Positions 1-12,100 of a DNA stretch of 64,000 nucleotides are shown one piece after another. Every line of letters starts with the position of its first letter. Within the stretch, counting starts at the first letter, position 1. The notes beneath the pieces were generated by a model that was given only the letters and a program-made list of their open reading frames with translations, did not search any database and was not told the origin of the DNA. A program made the position numbers and the translations under genes. Origin of the DNA: Ursus arctos (taxonomy: Eukaryota > Chordata > Mammalia > Carnivora > Ursidae); NCBI RefSeq assembly GCF_023065955.2, contig NW_026622986.1, forward strand, positions 19,989,848 to 20,053,847, read 5' to 3'.

Positions 1-60
1 CTCTCTGTCACATAAATAAATAAAAAAAAAATCTTTAAAAAAAAAAAAAAATAAAATAAA
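1..60 (+). mobile_element. CAN-SINE 3' tail, cut by window edge
   Basis: Only the end of a plus-strand CAN-SINE is present: CTCTCTGTCA followed by an AATAAATAAA/ATCTTT poly-A tail. The tRNA-like head lies upstream of the window. Non-coding. Confidence 0.85.
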
Positions 61-1335
61 ATGCAATTTGTGGTTTTAAAATACAGACATATGCATCTAT
101 ATGCAAATTAATAGAAAGCTATATGAAAATATAACACTAAACATCAACAGTGATTAATCTTAGGGAGAGGTAAATGACTAAGAAGACCCACTTTAAACTA
201 TGCATAGATTAAGTGGTAAGAAGTTATAGCCAACCTACTTTATAGGTACGTTGTAATATGTACCTATTAACTTTATACCATCAATAAAATTATTATTTGA
301 AACATAATACATGTGCAACTGATCCTATGTATTGGCTTTTTATTAAGACAGAAGAAAAGCAATACTAACGTTTATCCACAAAAATATAATCGATGAAGTT
401 ACTTTCTTTGAGTTCTCATTTAAATTCCCAGTCTTTTAAAAATATATCTGACAGTCATTTCCACATGAATAAATATCTATATATGAAATCAAAATGAAAC
501 CAAACTTAAAATTATCATCATCATCATCAATTCTGTAATATTAAGGCCCCAAATTACTCTTCCAAAAGGTGAAGAGCTAGCCTATACTTATCCTTAAAAT
601 GGTTATTTTGCTTTTGTAATTTGCAGACATTCATAAGGTGAACTTAAATAATAACTGTAGTTCTGCAGTTATTTCTTTTAACCAATATTTCAAGGCATTT
701 CAAAAATTTGCATTGCAAGCATCTGCCATACAATCCAAATAGGGTCTATAAGAAAGGTAAAAACAAACCATTTAATTAATTTATCCAACTGAAGCCTGTT
801 GGACTATTCAGGAAAACTGAGGAACAAGCCAAAATATTATACGTAGCCATTCACTTTGCCTGTCACACCAAACTACCCAACCAGGTGTGATCAGAGATGA
901 ACGATCATTTTCTGTAATGACCCCTTCAAACACATCCTTTTGATGGAATTCCCAGGGATCTCAAGTAGTTACATTCATACCCACTATTCCAAATACCCCA
1001 GCTGGGAAAAATAATATGGAAGGAACAGAAATTGCCTAAGGTGCGAGTGTGAAATTGTTTCCTGAGACAATCAAACCAAGATATTTTTAGAGTCTCATTA
1101 GAAAGGAAAGATTTGACATTCACTACTATTGCCATGTAATTGGCAAAGACAGTTATCTATGTGGTCTTAAATACTCTCCGTGGAGTTTATTCTCCTGTCT
1201 GTACAATGGAATGATTGGACTAAATGATCTCTAAGATTGCTCCAATATTCATTGAGCTTATGGGCCAAGCCTCCAAGTTTAAGAGAACCAGAGAAAGGGC
1301 ATTAAGCACTAGGGATGGAGTTAGTTATCAAGCAG
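61..1335. other. Unassigned AT-rich stretch
   Basis: No gene and no repeat family that I can name with confidence. It holds a short (ATC)n run at 511-529. At about 1150-1250 there is a segment (CTGTACAATGGAATGATTGG and onward) resembling the 3' half of a MIR-type SINE, too diverged to call. Open frames here are short and have no recognisable protein features. Confidence 0.5.
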
Positions 1336-2032
1336 TGTCAGAATCAGTTTATACGTACATAACAAACCACCCAAAACTTGGAGTCTTGCAGCAAGCATTT
1401 AGATCGCTCATGATTTTGTGGTTTAGCGGAGTAGTTCTTTTGCTCTGGGCCAGCTTACCTGGGACTGGATGGTTTACAACAGGAGTCAACAAACCTTTTC
1501 CGTAAAAGACTTTATGGACCAGATGGACTCGGTCACAGCCACTCAGTACTGCTGTTGGAGCGCAAAAGTAGCCATGGACACTATGCAAATGAATGGGCAT
1601 GACTATGTTCCAGTAAAACCGCATTTACAAAAGCAGATGGTGCGCTGGATTCAACCCACAGACCATCGTTTGCCAACCCCTGGTCTATGTGGTCTAACAC
1701 AAAGTCTGGCTGGCTGGTTCTCGATCAGCCAGGGTGCTTCCGTTCTCTCCCACAGAACCTCTCATTCTCCACGAGGCTAGCCTCTGTTCATTCACATTGC
1801 CTGCTTGGAGTTCCAGATGCAGAGGATAACAAGCCCTATTACAACATTGGTTAAGCTTCTGCTTAGGAGAATTTGCCCCATTGGCCAAAGCAAGTCACGT
1901 GGCCAAGATCTGCATCAAGAATTGAAGACATGAAGACTCCACCCCTTGAAAGGATCAATGGGAAAAGTCAAACATAAAGTGTGTGCATAAAGCAATGGAA
2001 GCTATCGGCAGCCATTTTTACACTATGCCACA
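1336..2032 (-). mobile_element. Ancient MLT1-like (MaLR/ERVL) LTR, antisense, interrupted
   Basis: Seen on the plus strand as the reverse complement of an old LTR. The first part (TATACGTACATAACAAACCA, then CCCAAAACTTGG) matches the usual antisense start of MLT1-like LTRs. The last part (ATTGGCCAAAGCAAGTCACG, the CCACCCCTTGA motif, then a terminal ACTATGCCACA) matches their antisense end. The element is split at 1480-1682 by a hAT-type transposon. No retroviral coding sequence flanks it, so it is a solo LTR. Subfamily not assigned. Confidence 0.65.
1480..1682 (-). mobile_element. hAT-type non-autonomous DNA transposon inserted in LTR
   Basis: About 203 bp with inverted ends: CAGGAGTCAACAAACC at the left and GTTTGCCAACCCCTG at the right. 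The interior (AAATGAATGGGCATGACTAT, GTTCCAGTAAAACCG) matches the common mammalian MITE whose minus strand starts CAGGGGTYGGCAAAC and includes a TTTTACTGGAACA segment. Possible 8-bp TSDs at 1472-1479 (GTTTACAA) and 1683-1690 (GTCTATGT) have diverged. It encodes no transposase. Confidence 0.75.
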
Positions 2033-3105
2033 GGGAACCCGCTAAAAATGTATCTACAATGAACCCTAATTTCTAATCATTTAGGTTTAACCAACCCTGA
2101 GCCAATTAGAAAAATAATGTCTTGTGTTGACATGAAATATACTTGATTTCTCCTAAAAGTAATTCTAATCTTGTGATTATGTCAAGCTTCTCCACATGGA
2201 AAGAAATATTATCACCTGAGCAACCCTGGAGTTTTTCTGACAATATAAACTGTAATGTATAAGGTTTCTGGAGATTAGACCATTAAAGAGTAGATTAATA
2301 GAATATTTCTAAGTTGGAGGTTTGACAGTATTTTTTGTTTTGTTTTTTTGTGGGTTTTTTTTTGGGGGGGGCATCTTTATATGAGAAGAGATGTCTATAG
2401 CCTACAGCAGTAAGAGTACATTTATCACTTGATACTAGACATACACACTTCACACCATCATTTTCACTCGGGTTTGATATCTGTCCTCCAGGAACAGAGC
2501 CCTGCAATGATGAAGGCAGCAATCACTACAGAAATTGACTGGTGTTATTTTATAGCAGAAAAATATCTGAGAGAGTGTCTAAAAAATGGAGAAGCACCCT
2601 TAGAAAGTGAAAGGTGGAATTCTACCAGAGCATTTTGTCAAAAATAAAGAAATAAAAGTGAGAATGTTTAGTTATTTGAGATGGCTTTTGAAATAATAGG
2701 CAGCATATTATGGCAGCCATAACTGAATCTAGTACTAACACACATTTATTTTTAAAACTAGTTTGATACATTTCAAAGTGGATCATTAATTTGTCAGCAA
2801 TAGAGAAGCATGAAGATATACAAGATAGAGAGGTGTTTGAAACAAAATTATAAATTTCCTGTACATGAGAGTAATGCTGTCTGTGCTTGGAAGATTGTAT
2901 TTGTTGTTCTTAAGATTAACTTTCATGAGAACACCTGCCCCTGCCTACCTTCTAATTCTCAGGAGGAGAAAAATAAATCTTTAGGTAACCCTTTTAGAGA
3001 AGAAGCAATCGACACTCATAAGCATGAAAAGAGCAAAGTAAGTTATTTTATAGATCACCTACGGGGCAGGGGGAGGTCAGAGAAGGGAATGAACTCACTT
3101 AAGAA
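2033..3105. other. Unassigned stretch with a T/G-rich homopolymer patch
   Basis: No recognised gene or repeat family. At 2331-2372 there is a T-rich run with a G8 block, which looks like a decayed homopolymer. Remaining sequence is ordinary AT-rich DNA. Confidence 0.5.
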
Positions 3106-3290
3106 CAGAGGTTCTTAAAATGTGGTCCTTCACTAACAGCATCAGCATGAACTGGTAATTTGTTAGGAATGCAAGTTATCTGGCCCCACACCCTACTCAG
3201 TGTACTAGCAACTCTAGGAGTGGGACCCAGAAATCCGTATCTAACAAGTCCTCCAGTTGATTCAATGCAAGCCAAAATTGGAAATGATGG
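3106..3290 (+). mobile_element. MER5A-like hAT-Charlie element
   Basis: Starts CAGAGGTTCTTAAAATGTGG, close to the MER5A start CAGTGGTTCTCAAAGTGTGG. It continues with AGCATCAGCATGAACTGG, GGCCCCACACCCTACTCAG and TAACAAGTCCTCCAGTTGAT, the diagnostic order of MER5A. The 3' terminus is diverged. Non-coding remnant. Confidence 0.85.
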
Positions 3291-3413
3291 TATTTGAATA
3301 TAATCCAAAGTGATTATTACATTGAGAGGGACCACTAGAAGCAGTTATGTCTGGCGATTTTAAATTATCTTTCTGCACTCTTCATGGACAATTCACTTAA
3401 AAAAATAGATATT

Positions 3414-3600
3414 TGGGTTTCCTGAGTGGCTCAGTCGGTTAAGCAGCTGCCTTCGGCTCAGGTCATGATCTCAGGGTCTTGGGATCAAGCCCCACATAGG
3501 GCTCTCCATTCAATGGGGAGTCTGCTTCTCCCGCTCACTCTCCCTCTGTGCTCTCTCTCTCTCTATCTCTCCCTCAAATAAATAAAAATCCTTAAAAAAA
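3414..3600 (+). mobile_element. CAN-SINE with 15-bp target-site duplication
   Basis: Head GGTTTCCTGAGTGGCTCAG, body GTCATGATCTCAGGGTCTTG, CT-rich tract, then AAATAAATAAAAATCCTTAAA tail. Perfect TSDs AAAAAAATAGATATT lie at 3399-3413 and 3594-3608, sharing A's with the tail. The insertion is therefore a bona fide L1-mediated retroposition. Confidence 0.95.
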
Positions 3601-3608
3601 TAGATATT

Positions 3609-4491
3609 CAATCAGGAATTTGTAGTTATAGGAACACAAGTTGACTACTGACAATAAGTTTGATTGGCACATCATCATGCTGTGAATGCCTACTCTCATT
3701 TCTTACTCACCTGAGGTGGGATCAGTGTAGCTAAGGAAAGCATTAGTTAAATGAACAAAATTAGGACACAGAAGCGAGGTAAAATTCCATTTCCTTCTCT
3801 ACAATAATTTTCAAGAGTTGTGTACTTCCCACGACTCTAGGAGATCAATTTGGATGATAGAAGAGTAAGAAAAACTTGTCATTCTGCCTTGAGAGCATTG
3901 AAATCACACAATATGAGTCTAGCATAAACAGAAAAAAGAAAAAGGATGTTCTCACTTACGCAAAGAAGTACAGTGGAATTTTTCTTCTTTTAATGAAAAA
4001 GCAAAAAGTAAACAAACACTTGAAAATGTTAGCGAGAAAGGCATGGGAAAGTGGATAACAAACTAGTCAAAAAGGCAATTTAGCAAAATGCAGGATAAAA
4101 CGATAGACGGAGAGTAAATTGGACACAATATGACATAAGAAAGAGCTCCAGAATCTCGGGCATTTTTTACTTACTCCCATGAGTTTACAACTGTATTTGG
4201 TTTTGCTATTTTCTGCCTTCACGGAAGAAGTAGCGAGCAGTCACGATATTAAAGGTATAGATCACCAGCTCTTTTCTCACCCATCCTGCATCTCCAGCCA
4301 CCATCTACATTCTGTCCTCACTTTTGAACATGGTGTCCTGGTAGAAATACATATTTCACAGGACTTTCCAACACAGTTACTTAATTGTAATCACTTTCGA
4401 AATAATTCTCTACCGCAAGAAGCATGTAAGTGACATTTTCAAGTGCATTTACCAGCCCAAAAAAATCTTTAAGTCCAAACAGTGTAGAAGT
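3609..4491. other. Unassigned stretch
   Basis: No recognised gene, RNA gene or repeat. Ordinary AT-rich sequence. Confidence 0.5.
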
Positions 4492-5354
4492 TGATGGAGT
4501 AGAGGACATGCTACCCCAAAGTATGGTATCTTGGCATATTGAATATTTTAACTGAAGCAGTTTGAGAAAATGGCAGAAGCAGGAAGGTCACTCTGACCTT
4601 TCCCCTACCGTTCTCCCCTGAAACAGTGTATAAAACCTGCATATGAGGGGTGCCCTCCTCACACCCAAAGGAAAAAAACATTTTCACCTCTGAAGAGTAC
4701 ACTAAACTCATACGTCTTAATCTATCATCTTTTCATACAACTGCCCACTCTGAAATCATGCCCCACAGGGCTAATGAGGTTAAAACTAGCAGAAAAGCTA
4801 AAGCTTGTTTTTCAGAGAACTGTTTCTCCCCAGTCAGCTATTGTGTCTTTTCAGACCCCACTAACAAATCCACTAGCTCTCTCTGCAGAAGCCTGGACTC
4901 AAGGTCAACTGATAAGCTTTCAGCCTGTGAACATGCAAGACCCTGCATTCCTTACCCAAGATAAGGAGCTCGAGACTCCATCCAGTTTATACCAGCTATG
5001 GAAGCATGCCCATACCTCTTTTCCTTGTCCTAAGATAACCTCCTGACTCAGGGGCTAAATTTTGTCTCCTTCTGAGGTAAAGTCTTTGGCCCAAAGTGCA
5101 CATGGGATGTATGTTATGTATTTCCATCTTTCCTCATGAGGCATAAGTCTCTCTGCCTTTTTCACCAGTATGTTTGTAATCTCAACCCCTATGACTATAG
5201 AAAAACTTGTTTTCGCCATCTCTGGAGATTTGAGGCTTGCCCTCCCTTCTTTTCATTTGGCTACCTCTCTAATAAATCCTTTCCTGCTGCATACCTCATG
5301 TCTCAGTGATGAGCTTTGCTGTGCGTAGGGCAAATGAACTTGGGTTCAGTTACA
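4492..5354 (+). mobile_element. Solo ERV1-like LTR
   Basis: About 860 bp. The 5' part reads GAGGACATGCTACCCCAAAG, then GGCATATTGAATATTTTAAC and a TATA-like GTGTATAAAACC. Near the end are AATAAATCC (poly-A signal, about 5270), a GAGCTTTGCTGTGCG block and a final GGTTCAGTTACA, the layout of a gammaretrovirus-like R-U5 end. No primer-binding site or gag/pol follows, so it looks like a solo LTR left by recombination. Exact 5' edge and TSD are uncertain. Confidence 0.6.
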
Positions 5355-5573
5355 ACTTTTCATCAAACCTTGCTTGAAAATACACAGGTCTGTTTCCTTA
5401 GGTCTTCATTTCATGTCATGTAAAATTTGCATGGTTTTTTCTCTGAATCTGTCCTTTCCAGTTAAAACTGCAGGCACAGCCAGGCATCCTAAGGGGGTGA
5501 AGAAAAACTTTTTCCTCCCCAACAAGGTCATAGAAACTCATGAGAGAAAGATCATCTTAAAGGCAAAAGACTG

Positions 5574-5760
5574 GTCTTCTACCTCTGAAACTGATAATAC
5601 ATTATACATTAATTAATTAATTGAATTTAATTTTTTTTAATGGAAAAAAATAAAAAATAAAAATATTACTACCTCTGAAACCAATAATACATTATAGGTT
5701 AATTAATTGAATTTAAATTTTTAAAAATAGGAAAAAAATTTTTTAAATAAAAGACTGGTC
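5574..5760 (+). mobile_element. Short L1 3'-UTR tail, tandemly duplicated
   Basis: Two copies of ACCTCTGAAAC-TGATAATACATTATA followed by TTAATTAATTGAATTTAA lie about 90 bp apart (5579-5635 and 5669-5720). The motif is the terminal segment of older carnivore L1 3' ends. Flanking AAAGACTGGTC words (about 5567 and 5751) are also repeated. Confidence 0.6.
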
Positions 5761-6246
5761 ATTTCTGTATGTATATTTTGCACAGTTGATAGAACCATAC
5801 TTAGCCAAGATTCTTCCACAGGTGGTAATTGCTAGAAACATGCCTTCCTAGAAAAAAAAATGAGAACAAGGAAACTTTACTAATTTAGGTTCCTACAAAC
5901 CAAACCAAAGCACCACTAACTAGTTCTAATCTCAAATATTCAGAACTGAAAATTCTCTTTCCAAAGTAAGCCTCCAACTTGGAAATGATATTTTACATAG
6001 AAGTATTAGAGAGAATGACCCAATAATATGTGCTCCTTTTATAGTGCATGAAAGATTGGTTTTTACATCTTTAAAAAAAACAAAGGAGCCAGAAAACATT
6101 TATACTAGTGAAGAAGTGAGGATATTTCCTTAAACATTATATTGTATGACTAGCTTATTACAAATAATTATTTGCCAATTTTTAAAGCTTTGTACGTGAA
6201 TTACAATAAGCTACCAACTGTACAGACATTAAAAGTATGATTTCCA
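5761..6246. other. Unassigned AT-rich stretch
   Basis: Nothing recognised; no gene or clear repeat. Confidence 0.5.
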
Positions 6247-6443
6247 GGGTCACCTGGGTGGCTCAATCGGTTAAGAGCCCTACTCTTGGTTTTGGCTCAA
6301 GTCATGATCTCTCGGTTGTGAGATCGAGCCCCAAGTCAGGTTCTGCGCTAGGTGCAGAGTTGGCCACAGATTCTCTCTCCCTCTTCCTCTCCCACCTGCT
6401 CATGCGCACTCTCTCTCAAAAATATAAATAAAATCTTAAAAAA
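6247..6443 (+). mobile_element. CAN-SINE
   Basis: Head GGGTCACCTGGGTGGCTCAA, B-box-like GATCGAGCCCCAAG, CT tract, tail AATATAAATAAAATCTTAAA. Decayed TSD TATGATTTCCA / TATGTGATTTGCA flanks it. Confidence 0.93.
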
Positions 6444-6879
6444 TATATGTGATTTGCACAAAGCCAGTCCGAGACTAAGAATCGAACCGTTGGCTGACAG
6501 CTCATACTTAGTCTAGTAGTATCTTCAAAAATTTAAGCATAGGCATGATTTTAAGCTCAAACTATAGATGTAATCAATTACTTATAGACTTTATTGAACT
6601 TATTAAAAAGAGAAATTTCTCAATTGATCAGCCTTGTTTTATTTTTATGATTTATTTCCACATCTAAAATCTAAGTTACATGTGCTTTTTTTTGTGGAAT
6701 TAAATATCAATTAAATATTTAATTAATAAAATATTTAATTTTAAATTAATATTACATATTAATTAATTAAATATCTTTTTTGTGGAGGGAAAAAGAGACC
6801 TTGCAGCTGATAAAAATCCAAAAGACCAAATCATGTAGGATGCAGCAAACACAGTGCAGAGTGGGAAATTGATCTCATT
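6444..6879. other. AT-rich stretch with possible MIR trace
   Basis: At 6447-6545, TTGCACAAAGCCAGTCCGAG followed by AGAATCGAACCG weakly resembles the central part of a MIR (low confidence). At 6700-6775 there is a dense run of TTAATTAA / ATATTTAAT words with internal palindromes. No gene. Confidence 0.4.
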
Positions 6880-7150
6880 GAATGCATGTATCAGAAAAGT
6901 AGAAATACTAAAATCAATAATACCGGCTTCTACATTAGGAAACTAAAAAAGAGGAAGGTTAAATCAAATGCAAAGCAAGGGAAGAAATAATAAAAATTAG
7001 AATAGATATCTATGGCATTGAAAACAGAGATCAATGAAACCAAAAACTTGTTCTTTGAAAGGATCAATAAAATTGATAAACCTGTAGCCAGGCTAACTAA
7101 GAAAAAAGAGAGCTGACACAATTTACTAATATCGAAAATTAAAGAGGAGT
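6880..7150 (+). mobile_element. L1 ORF2 fragment (upstream of RT core)
   Basis: GGAAGAAATAATAAAAATTA, GATCAATGAAACCAAAAAC, TTCTTTGAAAGGATCAATAA and AAACCTGTAGCCAGGCTAAC follow the order of the conserved L1 ORF2 segment before the reverse-transcriptase core. Stops and indels break the frame, so it is non-functional. Confidence 0.8.
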
Positions 7151-7164
7151 GGTTTTGTTTGTGA

Positions 7165-7183
7165 TATTATTTTTTACAAGAGT

Positions 7184-7218
<35 letters not shown>

Positions 7219-7361
7219 TTTGACAGAGAGAGAGCACAAGCAGGGGCAACCGGAAAGGGAGAAGCAGGCTCCCTGCTCAGGAAGGAGCTCAGTCCCAGGA
7301 CCCTGGGATCATGACCTAAACCAAAGGCAGACGCTTAACCAACTGAGCCACCCAGGCACCC
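7165..7361 (-). mobile_element. CAN-SINE, antisense
   Basis: Reverse-complement SINE: (TTTA)n from the tail, GACAGAGAGAGAGCACAAGC, CCTGGGATCATGACC, ending AACTGAGCCACCCAGGCACC. TSD TGTTTGTGA at 7156-7164 and 7362-7370. Confidence 0.95.
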
Positions 7362-7370
7362 TGTTTGTGA

Positions 7371-7908
7371 AATCTTTTGTGGGTAAATATGTTTTCTTCG
7401 TCTGTATGATTTTTGTCTCTCTAATCCTTTTTAAGCCTTTCTGCTATTCTTTGTGAAGCTTGTTTTAGTAAGGTCACTAGAATTTCTGATCAAAGCTGGG
7501 ACATTTTTTAGTACAAAAGGGGATGCTAACATAATTAGAATTGTATAACTTCTGAAACATTTATTAACTGACAAATTTTTTTTATTATAGTGGTGAGCCA
7601 TTATATTTTTATATAAAACTCAGTTACATAAAAATAGCTTTTACCAAAAACTATTTCCAAAAGGAAAATTATTTATAAAAGTAAAATGAGCATTATATAT
7701 CCATGCCTTCAAGCAAAAATGATTGCTTTGTACTATCTGAATGTTTAAAAAAATCAGAATATCTAATTTTGGTACATACTCATATAATTTAATCCATTTC
7801 TTAGCTGTATCTCTCTCTGATGTCATGACACTAGTATTTTTCTTTAGAATTTTTTTCCACATGGTCTTAATATTTTAAATTTCTCATAATATTGCTTATA
7901 ATATTCTT
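7371..7908. other. Unassigned stretch
   Basis: No recognised gene or repeat; AT-rich. Confidence 0.5.
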
Positions 7909-7920
7909 AAAATTTGCATT

Positions 7921-8136
7921 ATTTTTTTAAGATTTCATTTATTTATTTTAGAGAGAAAGTATGTTTGGGGAGGAGCAGAGGGATAGGAGGAAGAGGGAGG
8001 GAGGGGGAAAGAATCTCAAGCAGACTTTGCACTGAGCACAAGCCCCATGCAGGGCTCGGTCTCACAACCCAGAGATCATGACCTGAGCCTAAACCAAGAG
8101 CTGGACACTTAACTGACTGAGTCACCCAGGCACCCC
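7921..8136 (-). mobile_element. CAN-SINE, antisense, 12-bp TSD
   Basis: Reverse-complement SINE ending GACTGAGTCACCCAGGCACC. TSDs AAAATTTGCATT at 7909-7920 and 8137-8148 are identical. Confidence 0.95.
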
Positions 8137-8148
8137 AAAATTTGCATT

Positions 8149-8830
8149 CTTATGGTTAATAAATTGGAAATTGTTAACATCTCCAATTAGCACTTCTTGA
8201 GAAACTACAGTATTTTAAGTTTAGAAAATCATGTCCTTATAGATTTTGAGGAATCTCTTCGGCTCAAACCCAATTGAACAGAATGAGAATATTTCTCCTC
8301 TGATATTTAATTGAAGTGTGTAACTATTTCACCCTAAGTATTTTCACAAATATTCACTTTTTGCCATCATTCAGAGGATCTTTCTTAAATAAATTTTGCA
8401 AGAGTAAACATCTCACATAAGTGTTTATTTAGAATTACTGTTTATTATTTAACCAACTTTAGATGCCACAAATTGTTGCATGTCACAAACTCATTCCATT
8501 CCTGGGAAGAATATGAATGTGTCCAGTTCAAATGATAATTCCACCAAAAGATTCTGTTCTTGCACAAATCAACATATTTCAATATGCAGTTACAAATTCT
8601 TTAAATGAAATTGTATGCCATTTACACTCTTAGTCTTCCAGTTGATCAGTTCTCCGTATTTGTGGGGATTTATTTCAAAGTCTCCCTTTTTGCAAGTTCT
8701 GATTTCGGTAAATGCTATTTGATAAAAGTCATTTTACCAAAATCTAGAACAATATCCAGCCCAGAATAGACAGTCAACCATATATATTTGTAGGTTGTAT
8801 TAATAAACCAATCTATCAGAATTTGAGTAA
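8149..8830. other. Unassigned stretch
   Basis: Nothing recognised. AT-rich with no long open frame. Confidence 0.5.
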
Positions 8831-9140
8831 GGTATACTAAGTTCTGTAGCTACAATTATGGATTTGGCCTTTTTTTTAAATTGTAGTTCTATTTTTGTTT
8901 TATATTTTCTGACGCTATGTAGTTGCATGAATGTAGATTGATAGCATATCTTCTTGGTGGGTTTTCCTTTTTATCAATATGAAATTCCTATCTCAGCATT
9001 CATTGATTTGTGCTTTGAATACTATTTGGTGTTATAAGGCTATACCAACTTTTTTGTTACAATTTTCCCTTCCTTTTATTTTCCAATCATATCATTTGCT
9101 TTTTCAAGTATGTCTCCTAAAGGATTATTTCATTTAATCT
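8831..9140 (-). mobile_element. Old L1 ORF2 fragment, antisense
   Basis: GATAGCATATCTTCTTGGTG, TTTTCCTTTTTATCAATATG and GGCTATACCAACTTTTTTGT are diverged versions of the antisense L1 ORF2 pattern (TTATGTCTTCTTGGTG, CCTTTTATCATTATG, AGCTACTCCAGCTTTC). Heavily mutated. Confidence 0.55.
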
Positions 9141-12100
9141 AAGACCATCACTGTCTGTATATGCATCATTATATTAGTTACCTCTGTAAAAGAAAAAAAC
9201 CTCTGCTAATTAATGTGTAAATATGTATATAATAATAAATACAATGTATAATACAAATAAGTATAAACAAACATAATGTATAAAAATAATGCATTTATTG
9301 CTTAGAACTATAATTTTGCACTTCTTGAAACAATTCTTACAAAACCAGTATTTAGAAATTGGTTGTTAACATGTATCGACCACGTGCATACATTTTTTTA
9401 AAAAAGGAATATAAGCAAAATCAAATGGTAAAGGTATGCCTAAAACAAAATTTCTTCACATTCAGAATCCAATGTTTCTGAATGGCTTTTTACTCAGAGA
9501 TGTTCATGTTCCCGTTTTTCCATGTTATTTTCCCATGCGCCATCAAGAGGATGGGGGAGATGACGTTTATTAAAGTTTCATTCTTGCCTCCAGAATTTCC
9601 TTCCTAGCTGCTGACACTCATTCTGACAAGGCTTGATGTCAGTGTTTTCTTAAACGTATCCTAAGATGTCAACAGAAGATTTTCAAACAGTGCAGACCAA
9701 GATTTCTTTCAAATGATCCTTAATGATTTGTTGACCGGAACATCAAAGGGTTGAGGTTGCCCCATCAAGCCACAAGGAATAGGAGGAGGCAGGTTGCACA
9801 GCCTGACATTACAAGTGTTGCCTCGAGACGCCGATCACGTCTGTCGTGCCTAAGAGATTTTGTAGTTTCAGAGTTGTCAAAAGCGAAAATAATATGCATC
9901 TTAGAGTCAAGGAAACATAGAGTTTGGCTTTATTTTCTTTAATGAGCCTGAGAGATTGTGCTAATGGACTGAAACCCATTTCTATGTCTAATTATTACTG
10001 ATACATATGGACATAATTCTGCTATCCCGTTGTGTATGTTTAAAATAGTAACAGGAACTTTCAGCCTCTATGCAACCTAACATCTCAAACAGGAATTTTC
10101 TAAAATCCGCTCCTTTTTAAAAATTCCTAATGCCTTATAGAAAAAAAAATCACAAGATCCTTTAATTCTTTGTGTATCATAATAGCTCACCAGCAAATGA
10201 AATTGAAATTTTTGCTTCAATAAGTGATGGAAATTAAAATCACCAGATCATTATTGTGTGATGATGCAGACATAAAATATGGAGGTAGGGGGAACCACAC
10301 TATTCCTGCTTTCAGTGTAATGCAGTGTACCTCATAAAACTCAACGGTTGATTTTTCTGAATTGTGTAACGTCTATATTAAGGTTTTTTCTAACAACAAA
10401 AATGTACTCCTTGTAGGAATAAAATTGATGGCAATGAATCTTTACAATGAATCCATTTAATGCAAATAAAATCCCTCCTGAGTGAAATACTTAATATTTC
10501 ACTTCAAAATGGATTTCATTACCTATGTTGCCATTTTTACTCTCTGAACAACACTCATAAAAAGATAAGATTTCAAAGACATTATAAAATTCTGAATCGA
10601 AAAATGCAACTTTTGGGTGCATCTTGGAGAGAAAATGCGATCTACCCACAGGACTTATTAGGATGACGGTACTTACTATTTAAACCCTGACATTGTTTTT
10701 TGAGAAACTTTAGGGCAGGAAACAATAAGATATTATCTTTGAGAAAAATGCAGTTTTACTCTGATGGTTTTTCAAACTCAATCTTTCTTCAAAGGAAGAA
10801 CACTCTGCTTTTAAATGCAGTTCATTACTGTTCCCCCAGAAACGCAAAGAATGGTATGAAGCAGGAAAGGATGATTATTTCTACTTTGACTGCTATTCTC
10901 TCCACGTTATGCCACTAAAAGTATGAGAAATGGAAGGACTTTAAGGGGCAGTCACTAAACAAGCACAGAAAGTGAATAAACTATAATGGAAAACAATACC
11001 AATAGGGCTTTTTTTTTTTTCTCAGAATCAGGGTCTCATTAAATGCTGTCTAATTTTAATAAGTTTGGCAAGTTAAAAAATGCCTTTCTCCGTTATCTTA
11101 CTATTTACCAAATATGCTTTATACACTATAGACCCGCTGAATACTGAAAAGCACAGAATCTCCTAGGAAAATAGACAAAACCTCAGGGAAAGACCATTGT
11201 CTGTTTTTCTCTACACTATTTCATGCATAGGAAATGAAAAAATATTAGGTGGCCTTTTCTTTAATTATTTTGGGCTGTAGAAAATAAGTGGATTGTCTAT
11301 TTTAGCCTTCAGTGGCATTGTCTAGATTATGTTTTTAAGCTTGGAGACTGAAAGAGAGGAATAAGGACAAAAATTGTTTAACCTTACATACAACCTAGAC
11401 ATTAAGGATGATACCAAATGGCCCAAGTAAGGTAGAGTCCCTTCTGTGTTAACTCATGTTCAAAATTCCAGAGTCATCTGGATCTCTGTTATTAAGGAAC
11501 CCATGATTTGTCCCATGAAATACAAGGGAGAGGTCACCAAAAACAAAGAAAAATCACACAACTAGCTCCCTCGAGGCAAGGTTTTTTTCTTATTTTTCGA
11601 TGTATCCCCATTGCCTCACATAGAGTCTAACTGCATCATTAATCAATGTTTGATATCTATGTTTATGGAAAAATGTTTTAACTTAGCGGACCCAATTATA
11701 TAGGAAAATAACCAGCCACCTGTCTCCCCGATGTCTACCTCTTTCACGCACACACGAGCACGCACACACGCACACACCAAGGAAGTTAGCAATAATCATT
11801 TTGCTTTGTTAATTCTCTCTTCCTTTAATATAGCAACTATATTTCTATTTGTCCTCACATGCCGTTTTCTACAGTTTTCTAATTAGAGTCAAGGGGAAAG
11901 AGATTTGGTTGAGAAGCATGTCTGTCTGAATTGTGCTGTAAATTGTAAATGACATTTATACTTGCCAGACATTCGGCTGGGCAATATGACTACTGTGGCA
12001 GTATAAATTTATGCAAGCCTATATAATTGCTGATGATGGGAGCAAGATAATTGAGCTTAATATTTGATGAGAAAGACAGAAACATTACGATCCTTCCTAG

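Noticed and set aside
1349..1624. Overlapping frames on both strands near 1224-1780
   Set aside because: They lie in the ancient LTR and the hAT transposon inside it.
4511..5046. Frames of 66-104 codons at 4511-5046
   Set aside because: All fall within the solo LTR, which is non-coding.
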